64,000 nucleotides of DNA, taken from Butyricimonas paravirosa. GTDB lineage: Bacteria; Bacteroidota; Bacteroidia; Bacteroidales; Marinifilaceae. The notes beneath the pieces were generated by a model. The model saw only the letters and a program-made list of their open reading frames with translations, did not search any database and was not told where the DNA came from. The position numbers and the translations under genes are program-made. Below are positions 43,066 through 53,411 of this stretch, piece after piece. Every line of letters begins with the position of its first letter. Within the stretch, counting starts at the first letter, position 1. Location of the stretch: the NCBI RefSeq assembly GCF_032878955.1, contig NZ_CP043839.1, positions 558,001-622,000 of the forward strand, read 5' to 3'.

Positions 43066-45144
43066 ATGAAAAGTTATTTATGTTCTGCATTAGTCTTGTT
43101 GGCAATGGTGTCGTGTGACAGCAAGAAAGAGGCAGTAAAACCAAGTTATAAAACACCGGATATGAAACTAGCATCCGACGTGATGACTCCCGAGGTGTTA
43201 TGGTCATTTGGTAGAATCGGTAGCGTAAGCGTATCCCCCGATCAAAAAACACTCGTGTACGACGTGACTTACTTCAACAAGGAAGAAGATCGTTCATACA
43301 GTGACATCTACGTGATGAACCTGGCCGATGGAAAATCAAAACAACTGACAGACACGGATTACAAGGAATTCGGAGAGACGTGGACTTCCGACGGTAAAAT
43401 TGCCTTCATGTCCAGCAAATCCGGTTCCGTACAATTATGGGAAATGAATGCCGATGGTAGTGGGCTTACCCAGTTAACCAATATCGAAGGCGGTATCGGG
43501 GGGTTCATTTTCTCCCCGGACAAATCCAAACTTCTTTTCTTGAAAGACGTGAAACTGGAACAAGATGTTCACGATCTTCACCCCGATCTTCCGAAGGCAA
43601 ACGCCCGCTTGATCGACGGTCAAGTATATCGTCACTGGAATGACTGGGTAGAGGCTTACACCCATCCTTTCGTGGCAGATTACATCCCCGGCCAAATGGT
43701 TACCACGGGTAAAGACATCATGGAAGGAGAAAAATGGGAATCACCCGTTCGTCCTTGGGGCGGTACAGAACAGATCACCTGGACCAAAGACGGAAAAGGC
43801 GTGATCTATATGGCCCGCAAAAAAGAGGGAATCGCTTACATGACTTCTACCAATACGGACCTCTATCTTTACGATTTGAATTCCGGTAAAACCCGCAACC
43901 TTACAGAGGGGATGATGGGTTACGACCAAAACCAAGTGATTTCCCCCAATGGAGAACTAATGGCTTGGGAAAGCATGGAACGTGACGGTTACGAGGCTGA
44001 CAAAATTCGTCTATTCGTGATGAACTTGAAAACCGGAGAGAAGAAAGAATACACGAAAGATTTCGATCAAAATGTTGGGGCTCTCTCTTGGGGGGATGAC
44101 AACACGATCTATTTCATTTCAGACCATCACGCTACGGACGAGATCTATCGATTAACCTTGAATGACGGTGTTATCACCAAATTAACCGAAGGCGTACACA
44201 ATTACACCTCGGTTATTCCCGTGAACGACTACCTCATTGCTACCAAGGTATCTATGAGTCAACCGGCAGAAATCTACAAAGTTGACCCGAAAACCGGAAA
44301 AGACACCGAATTATCATTCGTGAACAAAGGTATTTTGGATCAATTAACCATGGGTAAGGTTGAATCTCGTTGGATCAAGACCACGGACAACAAACAAATG
44401 TTGACTTGGATCATCTACCCTCCCCACTTCGATCCGAACAAAAAATACCCGGCAATCCTTTATTGCGAAGGCGGTCCTCAAAGCACGGTAAGCCAATTCT
44501 GGAGCTATCGCTGGAACTTCCAGATGATGGCTGCCAACGGTTACATCATTGTTGCCCCGAACCGTCGCGGTCTACCGGGATTCGGACAAGAATGGAACGA
44601 GCAAATCAGTGGTGACTACCCCGGACAAAACATCAAGGATTACCTTTCTGCCATCGACGAGATGAAGCAAGAGCCTTATATTGATGAAAACCGTTTAGGT
44701 TGCGTGGGAGCCTCTTATGGTGGTTTCTCCGTGTATTTCCTTGCCGGACATCACGACAAGCGCTTCAAAGCATTCATCGCTCACTGTGGTATCTTCAATA
44801 TGGAAATGCAATACTACAACACCGAAGAGATGTGGTTTGCTAACTGGGATATGGGCGGCGCTCCTTGGGAAAAGAATAACAAGGTGGCCCAACGCACGTT
44901 CGACAACTCTCCTCACAAATTCGTGGGAGAATGGGACACCCCGATCCTAGTGATTCACGGTCAGAAAGACTTCCGTATTGACGCCTCTCAAGGTATGGGA
45001 GCTTTCAATGCAGCCCGTATGCGTGGCATCCCGGCACAGTACCTGTACTTCCCCGAAGAATGTCACTGGGTATTAGGTTGCCAAAACGGAATCCTATGGC
45101 AACGGACTTTCGCCTCTTGGCTGGATAAGTGGTTGAAACAATAA
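43066..45144 (+). CDS. S9-family prolyl oligopeptidase-type lipoprotein
   Basis: 692 residues. A lipoprotein signal peptide ends at VSC (Cys17). Residues about 45-410 form a seven-bladed TolB-like propeller (repeated SPDxxx and YDLNSGKTRNL units). The alpha/beta-hydrolase domain carries the triad Ser550 (GASYGGF), Asp635 (GQKDFRID) and His667 (EECHW). It is likely an exported aminopeptidase or dipeptidyl peptidase that trims peptides in the periplasm. It is convergent with the SusCD operon but is functionally close to the S9 peptidase at 53704. Confidence 0.95.
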   Translation: MKSYLCSALVLLAMVSCDSKKEAVKPSYKTPDMKLASDVMTPEVLWSFGRIGSVSVSPDQKTLVYDVTYFNKEEDRSYSDIYVMNLADGKSKQLTDTDYKEFGETWTSDGKIAFMSSKSGSVQLWEMNADGSGLTQLTNIEGGIGGFIFSPDKSKLLFLKDVKLEQDVHDLHPDLPKANARLIDGQVYRHWNDWVEAYTHPFVADYIPGQMVTTGKDIMEGEKWESPVRPWGGTEQITWTKDGKGVIYMARKKEGIAYMTSTNTDLYLYDLNSGKTRNLTEGMMGYDQNQVISPNGELMAWESMERDGYEADKIRLFVMNLKTGEKKEYTKDFDQNVGALSWGDDNTIYFISDHHATDEIYRLTLNDGVITKLTEGVHNYTSVIPVNDYLIATKVSMSQPAEIYKVDPKTGKDTELSFVNKGILDQLTMGKVESRWIKTTDNKQMLTWIIYPPHFDPNKKYPAILYCEGGPQSTVSQFWSYRWNFQMMAANGYIIVAPNRRGLPGFGQEWNEQISGDYPGQNIKDYLSAIDEMKQEPYIDENRLGCVGASYGGFSVYFLAGHHDKRFKAFIAHCGIFNMEMQYYNTEEMWFANWDMGGAPWEKNNKVAQRTFDNSPHKFVGEWDTPILVIHGQKDFRIDASQGMGAFNAARMRGIPAQYLYFPEECHWVLGCQNGILWQRTFASWLDKWLKQ

Positions 45145-45159
45145 AACCAAACAAATAAA

Positions 45160-45200
45160 AAGAATCCCACGGAGTATCAACTTCGTGGGATTCGCTTTTC
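45160..45200. terminator. Bidirectional terminator between S9 peptidase and SusCD operon
   Basis: Stem GAATCCCACG (45162-45171) / CGTGGGATTC (45184-45193), loop of 12 nt. On the minus strand it is followed by a T-rich run, so it ends the SusCD operon, and on the plus strand it is weaker. Confidence 0.85.
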
Positions 45201-45202
45201 TC

Positions 45203-46129
45203 CTACTTCACCTCACAATTTGCTTCCTCAAACCGTTCGACCAAAGGCACCATCAAATCAAACTTCTTAATTATATCCTTATAATCACGATACAACTCGT
45301 AGAACCTCTCCTTTTCTCCCCAATAGGCGTAAATAGCCGCGATGTAATCCCGAATGTCTTGTTCCTTAGTAGGGGTCTTAACCCAATTACGGGATGAAAC
45401 CTCCACTTCCAGCCATTTGATAAATCCAAGCTCTTCCGGACAATCTGCCGGGGCAAACATACTCGCTTCATCATAATTAGAATCCCCGGATATTTTATAA
45501 AAATCCAGTAACTCATCCACACAAAACTCCTGAATCCAGTCCGCACATTTCACAGCCAAGATCTCCCCTCCGAACCATTTCAGTTCATCCTCACTCATCT
45601 TTTTGATCGCATTCAATTTCCCAATCACCATTCCTCTTATCCCCCGGCTATAAATATCCGTTTCGTAAGTAACATAGGAAAAACCGATTTGTTGCGTCAA
45701 GAAAACAGAATCTGCCAACAAAAAAGAATGTGGTCGGTAAGCTCCCGGCTCCGGCAGATGCGGAATCACCCGATCTTCAATCATATTAATAGCAACAATC
45801 ATGGCTGCACTGTCAGCGGATAACGTCATTCGCCCATCCGTGTAAGTCCCGTACACGTAATACCCCATATCAAACAATTCCGTGTGAACGATAGGTTCCC
45901 CGTAAGCATCCACACCTCGTTCTTCCTGTCCAAGAGTATCATTAATAAAAATAGTCACGTCATAATACTTGTACATTTTATAAAGCAAATGATTCACCTC
46001 GCCCGGTTTATCCTCAACCTTATACCAATCGCGCATGTTTTCGACTGCCTTTACATCATTGTCTTCCTTGTCACAACTCACGCAAAAGCAAAACACCATT
46101 CCCAGTACAACAAAAATATTTCTTAGCAT
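45203..46129 (-). CDS. Metalloprotease-like lipoprotein without HExxH (SusCD operon)
   Basis: 308 residues; a signal peptide ends at CVSC (Cys19). The middle and C-terminal regions (DRVIPHLPEPGAYRPHSFLLADSVF, KKMSEDELKWFGGEILA, DIRDYIAAIYAYWGEKERF) resemble, by layout, the putative zinc metallopeptidase lipoproteins (Mx1/PF15890) that follow SusD genes in Bacteroidetes, but no HExxH is seen. It resembles the truncated gene product at 63462 (shared DIxxYIAAIYAY and EELGFxxWxE segments). It is the last gene of the sigma-FecR-SusC-SusD operon, 17 bp after SusD. It may bind peptides rather than cut them. Confidence 0.7.
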   Translation of the reverse strand: MLRNIFVVLGMVFCFCVSCDKEDNDVKAVENMRDWYKVEDKPGEVNHLLYKMYKYYDVTIFINDTLGQEERGVDAYGEPIVHTELFDMGYYVYGTYTDGRMTLSADSAAMIVAINMIEDRVIPHLPEPGAYRPHSFLLADSVFLTQQIGFSYVTYETDIYSRGIRGMVIGKLNAIKKMSEDELKWFGGEILAVKCADWIQEFCVDELLDFYKISGDSNYDEASMFAPADCPEELGFIKWLEVEVSSRNWVKTPTKEQDIRDYIAAIYAYWGEKERFYELYRDYKDIIKKFDLMVPLVERFEEANCEVK

Positions 46130-46146
46130 ACTCGCAATTTTTAATG

Positions 46147-47724
46147 TTAATTTTCATTCTTCTCCCGAGACTCCCGCTTATCGTTGTCCACCATGGCCCC
46201 CCGATCAAAAATAATCTCGTAATCCGGTATCGGTAACACCCAGGCATTATCCTGGCCATACGGTTTCAACGTGTAACTCCCATCATACACGCCCGGTTTC
46301 AAGCTCGCCATCGCGGACTGGTAAACCCCATGCATGATTTCTTTCAATTCCGGATATTTAGGTGACACGGCATAACGTCTCAAATCAAACCACCGATGCC
46401 CCTCGCAAGTCAATTCCCGACGCCGTTCCTCCCGGATAAAATCAACCAACTCCTTTCCCTTCAAACCGTCTATTGCGGGCAACACGCTATCTTTATAACG
46501 TTTCTCCATCAAAACCTTGACCGTACTTATCGCATCCGGCTGATCCAGCATCGCCTGAGCCTCTGCCTTATTCAAATAAACCTCGGCAGAGCGAATCAGA
46601 CAAGCATCATAAACTTTTACTGATCCTTTACGATTATTACTATAATCAGGAGTCTTCCTGATAAAGAAATATCCCGGACAATAACTTGAGGAAGGCTCTA
46701 AAAATACACTTTCCCGTAAATCAACCACGCCATCGTTCTTGTATTTCTTATACAAGGCCAGAAGTTCATCCGAAACACGATAACGTCCACCACCCGTAAC
46801 ACCGTATCGTGATAGATTATTGTTCATCAACCCTCCAATAGCGTAACTACCCTGGGTAAACAATATTTCCGGAGAGTTTACCGTGTTCAACCATTTTTCG
46901 TCCAGACCATTCATGTCACGCAACTTACATCCCAGGGCTAACACCTTATCACACTCGTCAATAGCCAATTGCCATTCCCCCATGTACAAATAAACCCGAC
47001 TTAGCAAAGTGCGGGCTGCCGCTTCATTTACTCTGTAAAAAGTTGGCTGAACGATACCAGCCAAGTTATCCGCCGCATTTTTCAAATCCGAAACAATTTG
47101 TTCGTACACCTTCTCCACCGGATCCCGGCTAAAATACTTGTCCTCGATAAACTCCGTGACGTTCAAAGGTACACCCAAATCCTTTGCTGCCGTCTCCTTT
47201 GAATAAGGTTTAGCGTAAAGATTTACCAACATATAATAATACCACCCGCGTAAAAACTGAGCCTCTCCCGCAATCCGGTGACGAATTTCCTCCGGATCAC
47301 TCTCGAACTCCTTCACGTAAGATATAATCACGTTAACATACCCGATATGCTCGTATAATCTTTTCCAGTCAGAATCAACCAATTCCACCCCGGTCATATC
47401 AGAAAAAGGACGTTCTCCCCACGTGTAGAAATTCCGGTATCGGACAGCAGGATTCGCATTTGTTAACATTTTTACCGCTCCGGAAAGAAACTCTTCCACG
47501 TCGTCATCCATCACGTGTAAATACGGGTAATACAGTTCATTTTCCCTATAATAAGCATATTCCTGATTCGCATTTCTTTTCATATACCCGTTACCAATAA
47601 TAATCTCGTCCAAATCCTCGCAAGAGCTGGCGTACACGAGATCCTTGGAGTACTCTTCCAAAAAATCCCCACACGAGCTAAACAAGAAACATCCTACGAC
47701 AACAACAAATAATATTCTTTTCAT
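46147..47724 (-). CDS. SusD/RagB-family nutrient-binding lipoprotein
   Basis: 525 residues. The signal peptide ends with FSSC (Cys19). The SusD pattern is clear: four TPR-like helical regions with EIRHRIAGEAQFLRGWYYYMLVNLYAKPY, VNEAAARTLLSRVYLYMGEW, and a C-terminal segment IREERRRELTCEGHRWFDLRRY and GQDNAWVLPIPDYEI. It sits on the outer membrane and delivers substrate to the SusC channel encoded 12 bp upstream. The genetic context (peptidases) suggests peptides rather than glycans. Confidence 0.97.
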   Translation of the reverse strand: MKRILFVVVVGCFLFSSCGDFLEEYSKDLVYASSCEDLDEIIIGNGYMKRNANQEYAYYRENELYYPYLHVMDDDVEEFLSGAVKMLTNANPAVRYRNFYTWGERPFSDMTGVELVDSDWKRLYEHIGYVNVIISYVKEFESDPEEIRHRIAGEAQFLRGWYYYMLVNLYAKPYSKETAAKDLGVPLNVTEFIEDKYFSRDPVEKVYEQIVSDLKNAADNLAGIVQPTFYRVNEAAARTLLSRVYLYMGEWQLAIDECDKVLALGCKLRDMNGLDEKWLNTVNSPEILFTQGSYAIGGLMNNNLSRYGVTGGGRYRVSDELLALYKKYKNDGVVDLRESVFLEPSSSYCPGYFFIRKTPDYSNNRKGSVKVYDACLIRSAEVYLNKAEAQAMLDQPDAISTVKVLMEKRYKDSVLPAIDGLKGKELVDFIREERRRELTCEGHRWFDLRRYAVSPKYPELKEIMHGVYQSAMASLKPGVYDGSYTLKPYGQDNAWVLPIPDYEIIFDRGAMVDNDKRESREKNEN

Positions 47725-47736
47725 AACTCTGCTTAC

Positions 47737-50700
47737 TTAAAACGTTACATTTAATTGAAGTGAATACGTCGGACGCACGGAGATATTAATCAAATCGGTA
47801 GAACCGGATTGAGATGGGTCCTGTCCTTTTAGTTTCCGACTACACAAGGTAAATAAATTTGTCCCGCTCAAATTCAGATAGAGAGACTTCACCCGCAATT
47901 TCTCACAAAAACTTTCCGGCACGACATATCGCAACGAGATACTTGACAATTTCAAATAATTACCGGATGCCACCCGAAGATTGGAAAAGTCATACATATC
48001 CCACAACGTCCTGGAAAAATCGTATGTCTCTCCATCCCACCAAGGGAAAACAGCATCCAGATGATCTCTTCCCGACAAGATACCGGGAACATTCGTGTTT
48101 AACTCATCTCCCGGACGACGCCAACGATTTACCAGTTCTCGACGAAGATTCTGTTCCGGTCCATTCACAACTCCTTGATTCGGGTACAACCTGAACAAAC
48201 GAATTTTCGAACCGATACTATATGACAAGTTAAAAGAAAGTCCCCAATTCTTCCATCCGAGGTAATTACTTATACTTCCCTGTAAAAACGGCTCCCGACA
48301 TCCGGAATGTTCCATCACGGTCATCCACACATCCTCACGATCCATCGCCTCGTAAATCTCGCTCGTATTTCTTTCTTCCCCATCTACGATAGTCGTCGCC
48401 TCTGTCCCGTAAAACATCGGAGCCCCGTTCTTCGGATCCAGTCCCTTGTATCTATAGGAATAGAACGTGTTCACCGGACGTCCGGATATTTGTACCCGAC
48501 CATTTAAATAATCTTCAAACGTCACTTCGTCTTGTAACACTTGATCCTTATGTTTTACCTTATCAATCAACTGGTTGAAAACCGAACCAAAATTCGGATC
48601 AAAACGCCAGACTAACCCACGACGTTCCCCGTTAACCGTTGTCATCGTGTTGATTGGTACAAAATTCAACGTCAACTCGTAACCTTGATTTTTCAAATTC
48701 CCACTATTCACCGTGTAAGTATCAATACCATTCACCACGGATACTTTCTTCGAGAGGAAAGCATCTGTTGTGTAACGGTAATAATAACCGACCGTACCGT
48801 TAATTTTATTATTAAATAACGAGAAATCCACATCCACGTTGTAAGTTGAAGTCTTCTCCCATTTCAAGTTAGGATTCGGGTATCTATCAATCGTCGAGGA
48901 ATATTCCTTGAAATCGTTATCCGTCCCTCCCTTTTTAATAATCAAACGGGGAGAATCCTGTGCAGACATATTTCCCTGATACCCGAACGACATTTTCAGC
49001 GCCAGCATATCAATCCAACTCACATTTCGCAACACATTCTCGTGCATATTCCAACGTCCGGAAACAGACCATATCGGCAACAACCGATCATTACTGGCAT
49101 CCCCGAATTTATTCGAAAAATCAATTCTCGCATTCACGTTAAAAATATAAGCATTCCGGTATGAATAAGTTGCCGTACCAATCAACCCCACCAAATTCGT
49201 CAGATTGTCTTTCAGTTGTCCTCTTGCCGCATCAGTCAACAACCATTCATTATATTTCGTGTAAAGATTGCCGTCTGTCATCGACTCGATCTTGTCAAAA
49301 ATCAACCCTCGCTCCGGTAGATACCCGCGTTTTGTAATCTTGAAACCACTATATCTCGAAGAACTCAATTCCCCGATCACGGAAGCAGAAACGACATGCT
49401 CCTGTTCCTTATCGATACTTTTATTAAAAGTAAGAGATCCCCGGAAACTATAGTTCTCGTTTTTCGTGTTATCCAGCCGCAATTCTCCCCCGGAAGGACA
49501 CAATGTCTTCCCGAAATCTATTTCTCCCGTTTCCGCGTTCTTTTTCCTTAATTCGGCAATATACCACGTTTTCTCCCCAAAATATATTTCTTCGTTTGAA
49601 TTAGAGACGTTATAGGAACAGAATACTTCAGCTTTCAATTTCGGGAGCAAGTAATATCCTAAGGAAACATTCAAACCGATTTGTTCCGTTTTAATCTTAT
49701 CATAAGTATTATTTTGTTCGTTTATGATATTAAATAACTGATCATAGGCACCTGCATCTGCTTTTCTCTTTTGATAAAACCAAAGATCTCCGTTATCATC
49801 ATACGCTTGAATACTACGGGAAGTATTGTAAGCGTAATCGGTCACCCCGACTTTCTCTGGTGTATATTCCTTTTTAATCGTACTACCATTCAACCCGAAT
49901 TGCATCGTGAAATTTTTATAGTTCAGATTTAAACGGGTCAGAGCGGAATAACGATCATTTTTCTCTCCCCGGATATTACCATTCTCGTTACTATACCCCA
50001 AGGACGCGTAATAGCGAATATTATCCGTACCACCGGAAACACTCACCGTATGATTGTGTGAATAAGAATCTTTCATTAGAATCCCTAACCAATCCGTGTT
50101 CACGGTTTCCATTTTATGAACGGCATTCAAAAACTCTGCGTGATTGATTTTACCGCTTTGGTAATCATAATAGGCGGATTCATAACCAACCCAACTCTCC
50201 AAATCCGGGATCTCCAGTTTATTTTCAACAATATCCCGAGAATAATCTATCCTCTCCTGAGAATTCATCACGTTCACCGCCCGGTCCGTGTACCGGGGCC
50301 GCTGACGAAATGTTCCTGTCAAAGAATAGGAAACCGACGGGGCCCCCACTTTTCCTTTCTTTGTCGTGATCACGATCACGCCGTTTGATGCCCTCGGACC
50401 GTATATAGCCGTGGCCGAAGCGTCCTTCAACACGTCGATCTTGTCAATATCGTCCGGGTTAATACCGGAAATAGCATTCCCCAACAAATTCACAAAATCC
50501 AAATCATTGATGCTCGTCGGGTCAATATTCACCGGATCAGACAAAATCACACCATCCAACACCCACAATGGAGCTTGAGACCCCAAAACCGTCGTCGTTC
50601 CCCGGATCTTAATCTTTGGAGCCGCACCCACCTGTCCCGAATTCTGCATGAAAATCATCCCCGGTACTCGCCCCTCCAACATTTGATCCACCGAACTTAC

Positions 50701-51414
50701 CCCCGGCATCATAATATCATCCATCTTCAAAGAAGTCACCGAACTCGTCATGTGCCGTTTATCCACGTTATAATACCCGTAGGAAACGACCTCATCCAGC
50801 GTGGCCACATCTTCCTCCATGACCACGTTAATTGGCAGACCGACTTTTACTTCCCTCTCGATCTGTTTCATACCTATGAATGTAAATACAAGCACAACTT
50901 TCTGAGCTTCAGGAATCACTAATTCAAATTTTCCATGCATATCACTTGCCGTCCCTATAGTAGTCCCTTTCATCTTCACCGTCACACCGGGTAAAGGCAC
51001 GGAATCCCGATCCATCACTTTACCTCGTATCGTCTTGAACTTTTTGTCCTCTTGACCCAAACGTATAACGATCGTGTTATCCACAAACTCGTAATATAGC
51101 CCAGATCCCTTCAGACAAGTTTTCAAAATTTGAGCGACACTCTCATTTTGGAAATTAGCCGTAACACGTCCCACGTTCTTTACCTGCTCATGATTATACA
51201 CGAAGACATAACTGGATTGATTTTCAATCAATTCAAACACTTGTTCGATAGGGCATTCTTTCACCTGTATCGAAACCTTGGAATCCTGTGAATACAGGGC
51301 CGCAGAGACCTGCATAAAACTAACCAACAGCAAAAAAGATGTTAATTTCATCATGTTCACCACTTTTTTTAGAATACGATTCCTCAAAAATCGCATTTGT
51401 CGATTTTTTCTCAT
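47737..51414 (-). CDS. SusC/RagA TonB-dependent transporter with STN domain
   Basis: 1225 residues. After a signal peptide come an STN domain (about 45-115, VKECPIEQVFELIENQSSYVFVYNHEQ), a carboxypeptidase-D-like carrier domain (about 128-215, GKVMDRDSVPLPGVTVKMKGTTIGTASDMHGKF), a TonB box region (DEVVSYGYYNVDKR), the plug and a C-terminal barrel ending in LQLNVTF. The STN domain contacts FecR and passes substrate status to the ECF sigma factor, so it belongs to the trans-envelope signalling type. It starts 77 bp after FecR; a 13-bp hairpin lies between them. Confidence 0.97.
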   Translation of the reverse strand: MRKNRQMRFLRNRILKKVVNMMKLTSFLLLVSFMQVSAALYSQDSKVSIQVKECPIEQVFELIENQSSYVFVYNHEQVKNVGRVTANFQNESVAQILKTCLKGSGLYYEFVDNTIVIRLGQEDKKFKTIRGKVMDRDSVPLPGVTVKMKGTTIGTASDMHGKFELVIPEAQKVVLVFTFIGMKQIEREVKVGLPINVVMEEDVATLDEVVSYGYYNVDKRHMTSSVTSLKMDDIMMPGVSSVDQMLEGRVPGMIFMQNSGQVGAAPKIKIRGTTTVLGSQAPLWVLDGVILSDPVNIDPTSINDLDFVNLLGNAISGINPDDIDKIDVLKDASATAIYGPRASNGVIVITTKKGKVGAPSVSYSLTGTFRQRPRYTDRAVNVMNSQERIDYSRDIVENKLEIPDLESWVGYESAYYDYQSGKINHAEFLNAVHKMETVNTDWLGILMKDSYSHNHTVSVSGGTDNIRYYASLGYSNENGNIRGEKNDRYSALTRLNLNYKNFTMQFGLNGSTIKKEYTPEKVGVTDYAYNTSRSIQAYDDNGDLWFYQKRKADAGAYDQLFNIINEQNNTYDKIKTEQIGLNVSLGYYLLPKLKAEVFCSYNVSNSNEEIYFGEKTWYIAELRKKNAETGEIDFGKTLCPSGGELRLDNTKNENYSFRGSLTFNKSIDKEQEHVVSASVIGELSSSRYSGFKITKRGYLPERGLIFDKIESMTDGNLYTKYNEWLLTDAARGQLKDNLTNLVGLIGTATYSYRNAYIFNVNARIDFSNKFGDASNDRLLPIWSVSGRWNMHENVLRNVSWIDMLALKMSFGYQGNMSAQDSPRLIIKKGGTDNDFKEYSSTIDRYPNPNLKWEKTSTYNVDVDFSLFNNKINGTVGYYYRYTTDAFLSKKVSVVNGIDTYTVNSGNLKNQGYELTLNFVPINTMTTVNGERRGLVWRFDPNFGSVFNQLIDKVKHKDQVLQDEVTFEDYLNGRVQISGRPVNTFYSYRYKGLDPKNGAPMFYGTEATTIVDGEERNTSEIYEAMDREDVWMTVMEHSGCREPFLQGSISNYLGWKNWGLSFNLSYSIGSKIRLFRLYPNQGVVNGPEQNLRRELVNRWRRPGDELNTNVPGILSGRDHLDAVFPWWDGETYDFSRTLWDMYDFSNLRVASGNYLKLSSISLRYVVPESFCEKLRVKSLYLNLSGTNLFTLCSRKLKGQDPSQSGSTDLINISVRPTYSLQLNVTF

Positions 51415-51456
51415 AAATTTGTTTTACTAAAAGATTAAACACATTGTTGTTTATCC

Positions 51457-51490
51457 AAGCTGTTGAAAAGGGCCAATTTTTCAACAGCTT
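51457..51490. other. Intercistronic hairpin between FecR and SusC genes
   Basis: A perfect 13-bp stem AAGCTGTTGAAAA (51457-51469) with TTTTCAACAGCTT (51478-51490), 8-nt loop. It directly follows the FecR stop codon. On the minus (coding) strand no T run follows, so it is not a clean terminator; it could set the ratio of SusC to FecR mRNA. Confidence 0.7.
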
Positions 51491-51491
51491 T

Positions 51492-52673
51492 TTATTTAGA
51501 AACGATCAAAGTCCTTCCTTTCAAGGTAAACTTCACCATATTCGTCTTCTCCAGAAATTTTAATACATCAGCAATATTACTATGCCGCTGAATTGTTCCC
51601 GTGAAATGTAAATCCTGTAAATCTAAATTCTGATAGAACACGTCTACATCATACCAACGGGATAAAATATCCAACACATCTTGTAATCTCTTCTTTTTAA
51701 AAACAAAAAGACCATCTTTCCAAGCTGTAAATTCCTTTATATCCACTTTCTCCACCACCACCTTGCCCGATTCCACTCTTGCCTGCATGGAAGGATGAAG
51801 AATATAGTCCGCATCACCAACACGAACCTGCACTTTTCCGGAAACTAATGTCGTCACAAAGCTCCCCTTGTAATCACTTGTATTAAATTGAGTTCCCAAA
51901 ACCCGGACTTCTTTATCTTCAACTTCCACGACAAAAGGTTTACTCTCATTCCTTGAAACTTCAAAATAAGCCTCTCCCTTCAATTTTACTCGCCGTTCAC
52001 CTCCCGTAAACCGAGAAGGAAACTCCAATACAGATTGAGAATTTATCCACACCTGACTACCATCTGCCAACACGATCTTGTATTCTCCCCCACGAGGAAT
52101 TATCATTCGGTTATACTCCACGCTCTCCACCAAAGAATCCCCTTGCTGTTCATGAACAATCACGGTTCCTTGGTCTTCCGCTTTTATCACGGCACCTTCG
52201 ACATGTGTTTCCAATTTACTCAAACTATCCAGTTCCAAACGTTTACCGTTCGTCAATTCCAGATAGGCCTTATATCCACCTTTCGCAGAAAGAGTTTCGT
52301 TCTGAACACCCAACTTGAGATCATCACCTTTTCCATCATCCCAAACACTAAAAGCGATCAATCCCGTCAACATAACAACAACCAACATGGCTGCATAACG
52401 CATCAAACGAACAAACAGCATCGGACGCTTCTGCATCTTTTTCTGAATACCATGCCATCCTCTCTCCAAATCATTTCTTTCCCGGAAATGAATCTTTTCC
52501 AACCAAACACGCTCATCCTGCACCCTATCCAACAAAGCCTTATTCTTCGGAGATGAATCTATCCAACGCGAAAATTCCGCCTCCTCTTCCGGAGACAATA
52601 CCCCATCCCAATAAGCTTTTATTCGTTGAATTTTTTCCTCTATAGACCTTTCTATCCCTTTTTCCATATTCAA
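51492..52673 (-). CDS. FecR-family anti-sigma/signal transducer
   Basis: 393 residues. A cytosolic N-terminal segment (about 1-95) that would hold the sigma factor is followed by one membrane helix (about 90-115, MRYAAMLVVVMLTGLIAFSVW), a periplasmic FecR domain (PRGGEYKIVLADGSQVWINSQSVLEFPSRFTGGERRVKLKGEAYFEV) and a C-terminal DUF4974-type segment (RLQDVLDILSRWYDVDVFYQN) that contacts the SusC STN domain. It transmits transporter occupancy to the sigma factor encoded 99 bp upstream. Confidence 0.95.
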   Translation of the reverse strand: MNMEKGIERSIEEKIQRIKAYWDGVLSPEEEAEFSRWIDSSPKNKALLDRVQDERVWLEKIHFRERNDLERGWHGIQKKMQKRPMLFVRLMRYAAMLVVVMLTGLIAFSVWDDGKGDDLKLGVQNETLSAKGGYKAYLELTNGKRLELDSLSKLETHVEGAVIKAEDQGTVIVHEQQGDSLVESVEYNRMIIPRGGEYKIVLADGSQVWINSQSVLEFPSRFTGGERRVKLKGEAYFEVSRNESKPFVVEVEDKEVRVLGTQFNTSDYKGSFVTTLVSGKVQVRVGDADYILHPSMQARVESGKVVVEKVDIKEFTAWKDGLFVFKKKRLQDVLDILSRWYDVDVFYQNLDLQDLHFTGTIQRHSNIADVLKFLEKTNMVKFTLKGRTLIVSK

Positions 52674-52772
52674 ATAATTACAGGTTTCTCACCCACTAAC
52701 TATTCTTAATACAAAGATCTCAACCAAGAGGATGACACGAATCATCACTTTTTTCTAAAAAATACACAAAGA

Positions 52773-53345
52773 TTATAATCCTAAGACGAACGTCATCACG
52801 AAAAGATCCTTCAATTTAGTTTTCAATTGCTGGCGGGCTCGGGCTTTATGCGTCTTCACCGTGTTCACAGAAACTTTCAGAATCTCAGCAATTTCAATAT
52901 TATTCTTTCCTTCCAGATGCAACATGATCACCCGACGCTGTTCCAACGGTAGCTGCTCAATTTCCTCCATCACCATCCGATGCACTTCCTCCTCCACGAC
53001 CGCATCCCCAAATCCCTCTTCCGATTCGAACAACGCATATTCATGACAATACATCTCCTCCAACTTCTTCACCCGCATATAATTCAAACAACGATGTCGC
53101 ATCGATTGGTACAAATACATTCGCATATGAACCAACGATTCTATCGTCTCCCTCGCCTTCCACAGATTCACGAAAACATCCTGCGCAATATCCAACACGT
53201 CATCTTCCTCCTTCACCATCCGGATTCCGAACAGACACAAAGCGTGATAATACATCTCGTAATAAAAACGAAACGCATCTTCATCTCCCTCTTTAAAAGC
53301 TACCAACCTATCTTTTATACACCTCACCATCTCGTAACAATTCAC
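52773..53345 (-). CDS. ECF RNA polymerase sigma-70 factor
   Basis: 190 residues. Region 2 (FRFYYEMYYHALCLFGIRMV, VLDIAQDVFVNLWKAR) and region 4 (LPLEQRRVIMLHLEGKNNIEIAEILKVSVNTVKTHKARARQQL) are complete. It belongs to the Bacteroidetes ECF group paired with FecR and SusC. Released by FecR when the transporter binds substrate, it would activate the SusCD operon. The region upstream (53346-53703) contains an inverted pair of palindromic elements that may belong to its promoter. Confidence 0.95.
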   Translation of the reverse strand: MNCYEMVRCIKDRLVAFKEGDEDAFRFYYEMYYHALCLFGIRMVKEEDDVLDIAQDVFVNLWKARETIESLVHMRMYLYQSMRHRCLNYMRVKKLEEMYCHEYALFESEEGFGDAVVEEEVHRMVMEEIEQLPLEQRRVIMLHLEGKNNIEIAEILKVSVNTVKTHKARARQQLKTKLKDLFVMTFVLGL

Positions 53346-53411
53346 GCTTTCACACGCTGATTACCTATCATCACTCCACTCATTTCCAATTTTTTCTATA
53401 TTAATGCTTAC

